DNA of 22,859 nucleotides, taken from NCBI GenBank assembly GCA_964596835.1, contig CAZQVV010000035.1, positions 1 through 22,859 of the forward strand. Reading direction: 5' to 3'. Position 1 is the stretch's first letter, and every line of letters begins with the position of its first letter. The position numbers and the translations under genes were made by a program. The notes under the pieces are model-generated. The model made no database searches. It saw only the letters and a list, made by a program, of their open reading frames with translations, and was not told the origin of the DNA. Positions 9,458-16,016 of this stretch are shown here, in pieces. Origin of the DNA: JAADGZ01 sp964596835. Lineage in GTDB: Bacteria; Pseudomonadota; Gammaproteobacteria; UBA6429; Thiohalophilaceae.

Positions 9458-9511
9458 GATAGCTCCTGTATCTAATTGATTGTAGTAAAGTATCCCGGCA
9501 GAGAACGTAAA

Positions 9512-9531
9512 AGTTGACCGGTCTGTTTAAT
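9512..9531. promoter_or_regulatory. Upstream copy of the probable TetR operator
   Basis: AGTTGACCGGTCTGTTTAAT repeats the first half of the site at 9541-9560 (first 15 bases, one mismatch) and contains the palindrome GACCGGTC. Its second half is degraded. The two copies start 29 bases apart, close to three helical turns. It is placed to affect the divergent AhpD-like gene; a possible -10 for that gene (TACAAT on the minus strand) lies at 9479-9484, with no clear -35. Confidence 0.55.
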
Positions 9532-9540
9532 ATATACCGC

Positions 9541-9571
9541 AGTTGACCGATCTGTCAACTCCATCTAGAAT
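9541..9571 (+). promoter_or_regulatory. Sigma70 promoter of the TetR gene with overlapping 20-bp operator
   Basis: The -35 TTGACC (9543-9548) and -10 TAGAAT (9566-9571) are separated by exactly 17 bases. AGTTGACCGATCTGTCAACT (9541-9560) is palindromic at 18 of 20 positions and covers the -35 box, so bound repressor would block its own promoter. Expected transcription start is about 9578, which rules out the in-frame TTG at 9543 as start codon. Confidence 0.72.
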
Positions 9572-9599
9572 CATTGACATCTGCAAAATGAGAATATTG

Positions 9600-10199
9600 A
9601 TGCCCCCGACAGAACAACTCGACACCCGTAACCGCCTGCTTCAGGCTGCCGCCAGCCTTATGTGGGAACGCAGTTTCCAGTCAACCGGCGTTGATGAGCT
9701 GTGTGAACGTGCGAATGCGAAAAAAGGCAGCTTCTATCATTTCTTTCCATCCAAAGCTGACCTCGCTGTTGCAGCTATTGAATGTTCCTGGGAGCAAGTT
9801 AAGAAGGCTATTTTTGAACCCCTGTTTTCACAAGAAATCAGTGGCCTTAATCAGCTTCGAGGCCTTGTCGAAAAAGTTTATGAATTACAGGTTCAGATTG
9901 CCTCTGAAAAAGGAGCGATCCTGGGCTGCCCATTCGGTAATTTGGGGCAGGAAATGGCGCATCAGAATGAGCAGCTTCGTGCGGCACTGGAAAATATTTT
10001 CGATGCCCACTGCAACTATATTGAATCCGCGCTTGTTCGCGCAGAAAAAAGTGGTGAAATTCCTAAAGGCGATAACCGTGAACGAGCGAAAAACGTCCTG
10101 GCCCTTCTGGAAGGGATTCAATTATTGGCTAAAGTTACAAATGATCCGCAGATATTGCAGCGTGTGATGCCGGCAGTGATGGCAGTCGCCGCCGCCTAA
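9600..10199 (+). CDS. TetR/AcrR-family transcriptional regulator
   Basis: A 199-residue repressor. The N-terminal helix-turn-helix is clear: DTRNRLLQAAASLMWERSF, then TGVDELCERANAKKGSFYHF and FPSKADL, the standard TetR DNA-binding domain with recognition helix KKGSFYHFF. The C-terminal half is a helical ligand-binding domain; ILGCPFGNLGQEMA is typical of the subgroup near YcdC/AcrR-like and NemR-like regulators, and its Cys may sense electrophiles (inference). The open frame begins at TTG 9543, but that codon is the -35 box of the promoter. ATG 9588 is possible; ATG 9600 is preferred because GAGA lies 6 nt before it and it gives a normal family length. It is divergent from the AhpD-like gene, which it probably represses together with itself. 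Confidence 0.9.
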   Translation: MPPTEQLDTRNRLLQAAASLMWERSFQSTGVDELCERANAKKGSFYHFFPSKADLAVAAIECSWEQVKKAIFEPLFSQEISGLNQLRGLVEKVYELQVQIASEKGAILGCPFGNLGQEMAHQNEQLRAALENIFDAHCNYIESALVRAEKSGEIPKGDNRERAKNVLALLEGIQLLAKVTNDPQILQRVMPAVMAVAAA

Positions 10200-10551
10200 C
10201 GGGGAAATTGCCCGCCGCAAGCGGACAGGGTATGAAAAAAAATCAGTCCATCTATTTTTCGTCACTCCGGCAAAAGCCGGAGTCCAGCGGCGGTATCCCA
10301 GATCGGATCCCTTACTTTTAACAGCCGTAATTGCCTCTATCATTATCTTTGGTAAGTCATCACGGTGGAAATGTTGAACCTGTAAGCGGCACATAGGTCA
10401 ATAGTTCAGACTATGCTGAACCTGCGTAGAGTGCAGGATCGTTTGTTCCGGGGACGCAAAGCCCGGTTTCCCCATCATCCACTGTATACTATTATAATCA
10501 AACCGCGCTGATCAGCCCGGCATCCGAAACGAGAACCAGAATGAGTATGCC
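10200..10551. other. Intergenic region with REP-like hairpin and promoter-like box
   Basis: This 352-base gap holds no gene that I can support. It contains the ACTCCGGC/GCCGGAGT hairpin (listed separately), a small inverted repeat GTTCAG...CTGAAC near 10403, and a perfect TATAAT at 10493-10498 that could serve the flavoprotein gene, although no good -35 stands 16-18 bases before it. The flavoprotein ATG at 10552 has only a weak ribosome-binding site. Confidence 0.45.
10264..10283. repeat. REP-like hairpin
   Basis: ACTCCGGC-AAAA-GCCGGAGT is a perfect 8-bp stem within CGTCACTCCGG...GGAGTCCAG. This context resembles the common gammaproteobacterial intergenic repeat GTCATTCC-GCGAAAGC-GGAATCCAG (recalled). 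It may also stop transcription after the TetR gene, but no T-run follows. Confidence 0.65.
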
Positions 10552-11736
10552 ATGAAAAAAAGAATCATCATTATCGGGAACGGTTTTGCTTCCCTGTTTT
10601 TTATAAGCTATTTTCTGTTGCTGCCGGTTTTCCCGGTTTTTGCCTTCTTTCTGCGCCGATTCTACTCGCGCTATGAGATTACCGTTATTGGTAACGGCCA
10701 GTTTATCTATTTCCCCGGGATACCCGATTTTATCATCGGGAAGAAAACAAAAAAAACGATTACGGTTGATATTCGCCCCTATCTACGGCGCAGAAATATA
10801 CATTTTGTCGATGATCGGGTTGTCGATATTCAGGACGGCGGGAGAACGGTGTTCACCACGCAGGGCCGCTACACCAATGACGCCCTGTTTATCGGCACGG
10901 GTCCTGCCTTCATGGTCAAGGCTATTCCGGGTACCGGTACGCATACCTTTTCACCCTGTGGCGGGCCGGACGACATGGAAGCCTTCATGCGCAAACTGGG
11001 TGGCTTACGGGAAGGCATCATCTATGTTGGCTTCAAACTCAATAAGCGCGATGGTTTTGTCGCTGGCCGCGGTGGTCAAATGTATGAATGCGCCTGCTTG
11101 CTTGACTATGCCCTGAAAGAAAAAGAGGTAAGAGACAAGTTCGAAATCCATCTGTTTTCACCCGACATCGAACCGGGAGAAACCGGGGCGATCACCGACA
11201 GTTTACTGGCGCGTGGCATTATCCTCGACTACGGTTATGAACCTGCGGAATTTGTTGAAGGCGGTATGCGCGATGCGGACGGTTCTTTCCGCAAAGCGGA
11301 TCTGATCCTGTTTACGCCCGGTATCACGGCGCCGGAATGGGTACGGCAATCCTGCCTGCCGGTATCCGATGGCGGACATATCGATGTTGATAAATTTGGC
11401 CGTGTAAAGAACCTGGACCATGTGTTCGCGGCTGGCGATTGCAGCAACCATGAGAACCCGCCACCCTGGGTGCCTCATCAGGCTCACATGGCGCAATTGC
11501 GATCTGAAGCAGCCGCAAAGAATATGCGGGCCGTGTTAAAAGGCCGCGAACCCTCGCACACCTATCGTTTTGAACTTTCCTGCATACTGAACATGGAGAA
11601 TGATGCCCTGTGGTTGCACGCCGCCAGTGATGGCAAACCGCCGTTCCGAAATATTTTTCCACGCCATTCGAAGAAGCTTGTTACCGTCAAGGACATGTTT
11701 GAACGGCTGTACCTGTTTTATTTGCGTTATCTATAA
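10552..11736 (+). CDS. FAD-dependent oxidoreductase, sulfide:quinone reductase/NDH-2 superfamily
   Basis: A 394-residue flavoprotein. The first FAD-binding motif is I-I-I-I-G-N-G-F-A-S at residues 5-14, and the second FAD signature VFAAGDC is at 291-297, followed by HQAHMAQLRSEAAAKNM, as in membrane-bound quinone-reducing flavoproteins. No second GxGxxG for NAD(P)H is visible around residue 155; instead GGQMYECACLLDYAL then RDKFEIHLFSP resembles the sulfide:quinone reductase type. Cys residues are at 136, 180, 182, 268, 297 and 344, but I cannot assign the SQR active trio. Helix A of the Rossmann fold (about 15-34) is unusually long and hydrophobic, like a membrane segment. The C-terminal DMFERLYLFYLRYL could be a membrane-attached helix. 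It ends 93 bases before the complex I-like operon on the same strand, so it may feed electrons to it or simply be a neighbour. Confidence 0.8.
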   Translation: MKKRIIIIGNGFASLFFISYFLLLPVFPVFAFFLRRFYSRYEITVIGNGQFIYFPGIPDFIIGKKTKKTITVDIRPYLRRRNIHFVDDRVVDIQDGGRTVFTTQGRYTNDALFIGTGPAFMVKAIPGTGTHTFSPCGGPDDMEAFMRKLGGLREGIIYVGFKLNKRDGFVAGRGGQMYECACLLDYALKEKEVRDKFEIHLFSPDIEPGETGAITDSLLARGIILDYGYEPAEFVEGGMRDADGSFRKADLILFTPGITAPEWVRQSCLPVSDGGHIDVDKFGRVKNLDHVFAAGDCSNHENPPPWVPHQAHMAQLRSEAAAKNMRAVLKGREPSHTYRFELSCILNMENDALWLHAASDGKPPFRNIFPRHSKKLVTVKDMFERLYLFYLRYL

Positions 11737-11737
11737 T
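11732..11737 (+). promoter_or_regulatory. Possible -10 box for the complex I-like operon
   Basis: A perfect TATAAT overlaps the stop of the flavoprotein gene about 90 bases before nuoA. The -35 region (GTACCT or similar) is poor, so this is only a candidate; read-through from the flavoprotein gene is equally possible. Confidence 0.25.
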
Positions 11738-11829
11738 AGACTCTATCGACCTTACATCTAATAAGACAGCTTCGCTACGCTCGCGCCCTGAAGAAACCCT
11801 CCTGGGGTGCAATGACAGGATAATCAAAA

Positions 11830-12192
11830 ATGAGCGCACTGGAACAATATGGCCTTCTAGTGGGTCTGACGATTGGCGTGATGGGTTTTGTGCTGAGCTT
11901 GTATTGGCTCGCCCGTACGCTCGGCAAGACACGTCAGGAACCGGCCAAGGATGTCCCCGCCACAGCCGGCCAATTGTCACGGGATCCGGTCTGGGTGCGC
12001 TATCACGCGCGCTACTATGGGTACGCGTTATTATTTCTGGCCTTTGATATGGAGATGGCCTTCATGTATCCATGGGCTGTGGTATACAAGCAGGTGGGAC
12101 GGGTTGCCCTGCTCGACATGGGTGTCTTTCTGGCCATTCTGTTTCTGGGTTTACTCTACGGCTGGAGTCAGGGCGCCCTGCGGAGACAATAG
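11830..12192 (+). CDS. nuoA: Complex I-like membrane subunit A
   Basis: A 120-residue protein with three membrane helices, as in NuoA. The family core RYYGYALLFLAFDMEMAFMY (61-80) followed by PWAV, with Asp73 and Glu75, matches the F-D-x-E-x-x-F-x-x-P-W-A signature. The loop between helices 1 and 2, which in typical NuoA carries a conserved E-C-G motif near the quinone cavity, is here TRQEPAKDVPATAGQLSRDP and lacks it. It starts the operon; AGGA about 10 nt before the ATG is the ribosome-binding site. Its stop codon is directly followed by the ATG of the next gene. Confidence 0.9.
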   Translation: MSALEQYGLLVGLTIGVMGFVLSLYWLARTLGKTRQEPAKDVPATAGQLSRDPVWVRYHARYYGYALLFLAFDMEMAFMYPWAVVYKQVGRVALLDMGVFLAILFLGLLYGWSQGALRRQ

Positions 12193-14298
12193 ATGATCAC
12201 CGGCGCTCGCCAGGGAACACTGTCCGGATTGCGGCGGCTGGTCAGCATCGCGATGGCTCGTGATCTCGGCGTTTTTATTATTCCCGGCCCCGACATTGCC
12301 CGTGCCCACGGTCTGGATATCGAAGCGGCGGGACTGCATCCGGTTGCCAGTCCGCGCCACGCGAGTGTATTGCTGATAGTCGGCGCTATTCCTCCGGCGC
12401 TACGCGAGGCCGCAGCGATTATTTACGCCCAGATGGTACGCCCACGGGTCTTGTTCGCGCTTGGCACAGAAACATTGCCACCGTTACCTGCCGCCGATGT
12501 CGTGGGGGGACTGTCACAACAGGATCTGATCCAGGGCATACGCCAGTTGCGCAGTGCATTTGCCGAGGGTGCCTTCCGTCCGGACGTGTCGAATTTTGAC
12601 GCGCCAATGCTGCACGTCCGTATCGAATACACCTGCCCCATGCATCCGGAAGTCGTGCAGAGTGAACCCGGCTCCTGTCCAAAATGCGGCATGGATCTGC
12701 TACCACGCGAAACACAGGCCACGGCAGGACATACGCAAGCTGATCAGCAGGAAATGAACAGCAGCGCAGATATGCAGATCACATCAACCCATGACCACGG
12801 TACTCACCACACTATGGCTCATGACGCACCGCTCGAATACACCTGTCCCATGCACCCGGAGGTCGTGCAGAATGAACCCGGTTCCTGTCCGAAATGCGGC
12901 ATGACTCTGGAACCGCATGAAGCTCAGACTGAACCCACGCATGCTCATAACCACATGGCTCATGACGCACCGGTCGAATACACCTGTCCCATGCACCCGG
13001 AGGTCGTGCAGAGTGAACCCGGTTCCTGCCCGAAATGCGGCATGACTCTGGAACCGCATGAAGCTCAGACTGAACCCACGCATGCTCATAACCACATGGC
13101 TCATGACGCACCGCTCGAATACACCTGCCCCATGCATCCGGAGGTCGTGCAGAGTGAACCCGGTTCCTGTCCGAAATGCGGCATGACTCTGGAACCGTAC
13201 GAGAGACAAGACGCACAGATCCAGGAACACGCCGGTATGGATCCCCATAATGATCACAGCACCATGAACCACGACAATATGGCATTCATGTCCATGATTG
13301 ATGTCACCAAAGATCTGCCGCGCAGCGGTGATGGTCTGCCGATGGAGTGGATCGAGGTGCCCTTCGGGCCGTTTTTTCCGGGCCTGCCCGGCGGCCTGCT
13401 GCTGACTTTAACGCTCGACGGTGACACGGTCGCCGGATCCGACACCCGCTCTCTGATTGAAAACGGGGAGCTGCTGCAACCTTTATCGATGGACTCCGGA
13501 AGTTTCGTCGAACGACTGAGCAACAGGGATCCACTGGCCCCAATCGCCTATCGACTCCTCGCCTGCCGGGCGCTGGAAAACGTGGCCGGGATGGATGTGC
13601 CTGCCGATACCGCCTGCGCACGGATCGGCGCACTGGAGCGGGAACGGATCGCGAGCCATCTGGGCTGGCTGGCACTATTTGGACAGCAAACCGGCTTCGA
13701 CTGGCTAATGCGACGCGCCGCATCCCTGCAATTGCAATTCCAGCATGCCGATCTGAAACAGATCGTGGCCTTAAAACCCGCCCTACAAGCCCTGAGCAAA
13801 CGATTGCAACGGACACCTTTACTGAAATCACGAACGGTCGGCATCGGTCGCCTGGCCCCGGAGGCCACTCTGCGTGGCCCTGTGGCGCGCGCCGCCGGGA
13901 TCAGCAACGATGCACGCAGTACGGACAAGGCCTGCGCCGCACTGGGGTTCACCCCTGCCAATCGCAAAGAAGGCGATGCCCTCGCTCGCCTGCACGTTCG
14001 CCTTGACGAGATGACTCACAGCCTCGCACTCATTGAAGCGGCAGGCGCGATCAAGCCGCCTGCACCCGCCCATGTTGGTGACATATCCGGAACCGCTGAA
14101 GCGGCAGTCGAGACACCCCGCGGGTTGGCCCGCCTGCAACTGACACTGGAGGGAGGCCGGATTACTACGGCGCAACTGGAGACACCCTCGACGCACCATC
14201 TCACCCTCATCAACTCACTGATCGAACAGCAGGAGCTGGGCGATGCGCTGGTAATCGTCGGTTCCCTGGACCTGTCACCCTGGGAGATACAGCAATGA
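12193..14298 (+). CDS. Fusion protein: NuoB-like domain, four heavy-metal-binding domains, NuoD-like domain
   Basis: A 701-residue predicted cytoplasmic subunit. Residues 1-135 align by eye with NuoB (SPRHASVLLIVGAIPPAL, then IYAQMVRPRVLFALG), but this stretch has no cysteine: the CC, GxC and PGCPP ligands of cluster N2 are missing. Four heavy-metal-binding domains start at about 144, 214, 261 and 308, each E-Y-T-C-P-M-H-P-E-V-V-Q ... G-S-C-P-K-C-G-M, a module known from CopA-type ATPases and CusB-like proteins. They are joined by linkers rich in His and Met, such as THAHNHMAHDAP. Residues about 385-701 resemble NuoD or a hydrogenase-type large subunit: FGPFFPGLPGG at 391-401, ERERIASHLGWLALFGQQTG, RGPVARAAG and GDALARLHVRLDEM. 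Hydrogenase CxxC pairs are absent, and the usual H-P-A-x-H-G loop reads F-P-G-L-P-G. It occupies the place of nuoB-C-D in the operon; GGAG precedes its ATG. Probably a redox-inactive, metal-binding peripheral subunit. Confidence 0.85.
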   Translation: MITGARQGTLSGLRRLVSIAMARDLGVFIIPGPDIARAHGLDIEAAGLHPVASPRHASVLLIVGAIPPALREAAAIIYAQMVRPRVLFALGTETLPPLPAADVVGGLSQQDLIQGIRQLRSAFAEGAFRPDVSNFDAPMLHVRIEYTCPMHPEVVQSEPGSCPKCGMDLLPRETQATAGHTQADQQEMNSSADMQITSTHDHGTHHTMAHDAPLEYTCPMHPEVVQNEPGSCPKCGMTLEPHEAQTEPTHAHNHMAHDAPVEYTCPMHPEVVQSEPGSCPKCGMTLEPHEAQTEPTHAHNHMAHDAPLEYTCPMHPEVVQSEPGSCPKCGMTLEPYERQDAQIQEHAGMDPHNDHSTMNHDNMAFMSMIDVTKDLPRSGDGLPMEWIEVPFGPFFPGLPGGLLLTLTLDGDTVAGSDTRSLIENGELLQPLSMDSGSFVERLSNRDPLAPIAYRLLACRALENVAGMDVPADTACARIGALERERIASHLGWLALFGQQTGFDWLMRRAASLQLQFQHADLKQIVALKPALQALSKRLQRTPLLKSRTVGIGRLAPEATLRGPVARAAGISNDARSTDKACAALGFTPANRKEGDALARLHVRLDEMTHSLALIEAAGAIKPPAPAHVGDISGTAEAAVETPRGLARLQLTLEGGRITTAQLETPSTHHLTLINSLIEQQELGDALVIVGSLDLSPWEIQQ
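12832..13197 (+). repeat. 141-bp in-frame tandem repeats encoding metal-binding domains
   Basis: Units 12832-12972 and 12973-13113 differ at only three of 141 bases, and a third, partial unit runs from 13114 to 13197. Each complete unit encodes a 47-residue block of one metal-binding domain plus the His-rich linker. The first metal-binding domain (from 12622) is more diverged. This points to a recent internal duplication, or to concerted evolution. Confidence 0.92.
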
Positions 14299-15191
14299 CG
14301 ACTGTTCTGGTACTGCTCCTGTTAGCGCTCGGGGCGTACCTGGTCGCGGTAATAGAAGCATGGACTACGAACGGTCGTTTTCAATGGGCCTCGCCTGCCT
14401 TGACCGCCCTCGCCCTGCTGGGACGGGAATCCATCATACCGCGCAAGCCTGATCGGATTTTCTTTGAGGTGGCCCCGGTGTTGCTGCTCATTTCGGCCAT
14501 ACTCGCCGCAGCGGTTGTGCCGCTTGCACCCGGCCTCATCATCACAGATCTTGCCACCGGCGCGCTGTTCATCAACGCCGCGCTGGTCTATGTCCTGGTC
14601 GCCCTGCTCATGGCCGGCTGGGGACCGGACGGCGCCTACACCATGATCGGCGGCTGGCGTTTTCTGGGCCAACTGATCGCCTACGCCATGCTTATCGTCA
14701 TGCCCATCACCGCTGTGGTGATGCGCGCCGAGTCATTACTGACCACACAGATCGTGATCTCTCAGGCAGGCATCTGGAACATCGTTTATCAACCGCTAGG
14801 CTTTGTGCTGTTTTTCATCGCAGCCATGGCGCTGGCTTTTCTGCCGCCGTTTGACTTACCCACTGCGAAAGGTGAACTGGCCGGTGGTGTGGAAGCCGAA
14901 TATACCGGCGTTCGGCTAGCCGTGTTCCGCCTGGGACGGTTGGTGCTGATTATTACCCTGGCGGCGGCCACCGTGATTTTCTACCTGGGCGGATGGCAGG
15001 GGCCGTGGCTACCGCCCTGGGCGTGGAGCGCCATCAAGATACTCGTCGTCACCGCAACCATGCTGCTGATCGGGCGTTTTATGCCACGCATCCGCGAAGC
15101 AGATCTGCTGGCCTGGTGCTGGATATTTGGCATACCACTGGCGCTACTGAATATCTTCCTCGTCGGCGTCCTTGTACTGGTGTTGCCATAA
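14295..15191 (+). CDS. nuoH: Complex I-like membrane subunit H
   Basis: A 298-residue protein with about eight membrane helices. The diagnostic stretch is LPPFDLPTAKGELAGGVEAE (183-202) followed by YTGVRLAVF, equivalent to the A-P-F-D-L-P-E-A-E-x-E-L-V-A-G-Y-x-x-E-Y-S-G-M loop of NuoH, which faces the peripheral arm and quinone channel. It is shorter than typical NuoH (about 325). Two changes are visible: Q-L-I-A-Y-A at 126-131 where the family has Q-x-I-S-Y-E, so the buried Glu is lost, and a poorly conserved N-terminal G-P-N-R-x-G-P region. Its ATG overlaps the stop of the fusion gene by 4 bases, implying translational coupling and a shared complex. Confidence 0.9.
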   Translation: MTTVLVLLLLALGAYLVAVIEAWTTNGRFQWASPALTALALLGRESIIPRKPDRIFFEVAPVLLLISAILAAAVVPLAPGLIITDLATGALFINAALVYVLVALLMAGWGPDGAYTMIGGWRFLGQLIAYAMLIVMPITAVVMRAESLLTTQIVISQAGIWNIVYQPLGFVLFFIAAMALAFLPPFDLPTAKGELAGGVEAEYTGVRLAVFRLGRLVLIITLAAATVIFYLGGWQGPWLPPWAWSAIKILVVTATMLLIGRFMPRIREADLLAWCWIFGIPLALLNIFLVGVLVLVLP

Positions 15192-15715
15192 TGTCCGCCC
15201 AGATGTTCTTTATCGGTTTCTTCGGCCTCGCCGCCGTGTGGTTTGGAATCGTCGTGTTCCGCACGTTTTCGATGGTGCGCTCCGCCCTGGCGCTACTGTT
15301 CTCACAGACCGCCCTCGGCGCCATGTTCCTGAGCATGCAGGTGGAATTTCTGGGCGTATTGCAGATCATGATGATGGCCACCGAAATGAGCATCATGGCC
15401 ATTTTTATGGTGATGTTCATGATGGATCCGGGCGGGCTCGGCGAAATGGACATGACCCACCAGAAACGCCTGTCGCTAGGGGCCGGTATGGTTTCCTTCG
15501 TGGCCGCCGTGGCCGTCGCCGTGTTTGTCGACTGGGGGCCTGTGGCCAGTTCTGTCCCGAACGCCGCGCAACAAACGGTCGATCTGGGCCTTGAACTACT
15601 GGGCCGATCCATGCTGATTTTTGAAACCGCCGGCGTCACTATTCTTACCGCCATGATCGCCGCCACCGCCGTCGCCATACAACCCGTTAGCAGGAGCCGC
15701 GAACATGAGCATTGA
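15191..15715 (+). CDS. nuoJ: Complex I-like membrane subunit J
   Basis: A 174-residue protein with five membrane helices. MVRSALALLFSQTALGAMFL followed by SMQVEFLGVLQI matches the helix 2-3 region of NuoJ. In helix 3 the family has V-Y-V-G-A with a conserved Tyr and a Gly at the pi-bulge that takes part in proton coupling; here the aligned residues read M-M-A-T-E (61-65), bringing in a buried Glu65. The open frame is longer upstream, but the ATG at 15191, sharing one base with the nuoH stop, fits the family start. It ends inside nuoK (11-base overlap). Confidence 0.88.
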   Translation: MSAQMFFIGFFGLAAVWFGIVVFRTFSMVRSALALLFSQTALGAMFLSMQVEFLGVLQIMMMATEMSIMAIFMVMFMMDPGGLGEMDMTHQKRLSLGAGMVSFVAAVAVAVFVDWGPVASSVPNAAQQTVDLGLELLGRSMLIFETAGVTILTAMIAATAVAIQPVSRSREHEH

Positions 15716-16016
15716 TCTGCTCCTCGCACTCATTACCGGCGCGGCGCTGTTTGGTGTCGGGATCTATGGCGCACTGTCACAAACCAACCTGGTCATGATC
15801 ATGATGGGGGTGGAACTGATGCTTGCCGGGGCCATGGTCAACCTGGTGGCGTTCTGGCGCTATCTGCATCCGGACACACCGGCCGGACAAATGTTCGTAC
15901 TGATTGTGATGACCGTCATGGCCATAGAGATGGCGGTGGGCTTCGGCGTGGCCATTGCCCGTTTCCGCGCCAAAGGCTCGGTGGAAATGGAAGAAGCCGT
16001 GGAGCTCAAAGGATGA
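15705..16016 (+). CDS. nuoK: Complex I-like membrane subunit K
   Basis: A 103-residue protein with three membrane helices and typical NuoK length. MMGVELMLAGAMVNLVAF carries the conserved membrane Glu37 (E. coli Glu36), and VMAIEMAVGFGVAI the second, Glu75 (E. coli Glu72). Both proton-path residues are therefore kept. AGGAG lies about 10 nt before the ATG within the nuoJ end, and its stop overlaps the nuoL ATG as ATGA, so the subunits are made together. Confidence 0.94.
   Translation: MSIDLLLALITGAALFGVGIYGALSQTNLVMIMMGVELMLAGAMVNLVAFWRYLHPDTPAGQMFVLIVMTVMAIEMAVGFGVAIARFRAKGSVEMEEAVELKG

Noticed and set aside
9543..9599. TTG start for the TetR gene, adding 19 residues.
   Set aside because: The TTG is part of the -35 box and operator; transcription would begin downstream of it.
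10430..10480. GGGACGCAAAGCC resembles the core of the c-di-GMP-I (GEMM) riboswitch.
   Set aside because: The second half (the P2 stem with tetraloop-receptor partner) is not recognisable, and the best -10 box (10493-10498) lies downstream of it. A covariance-model search would settle it; a clear hit with both stems would reverse this.
10541..10555. Four-codon leader frame M-S-M-P whose stop overlaps the flavoprotein ATG.
   Set aside because: Too short to judge and no ribosome-binding site; probably chance.
13345..14298. Group 4 NiFe hydrogenase large subunit.
   Set aside because: No CxxC pairs at either end of the domain; the C-terminus reads S-L-D-L-S-P-W instead of D-P-C-x-x-C.
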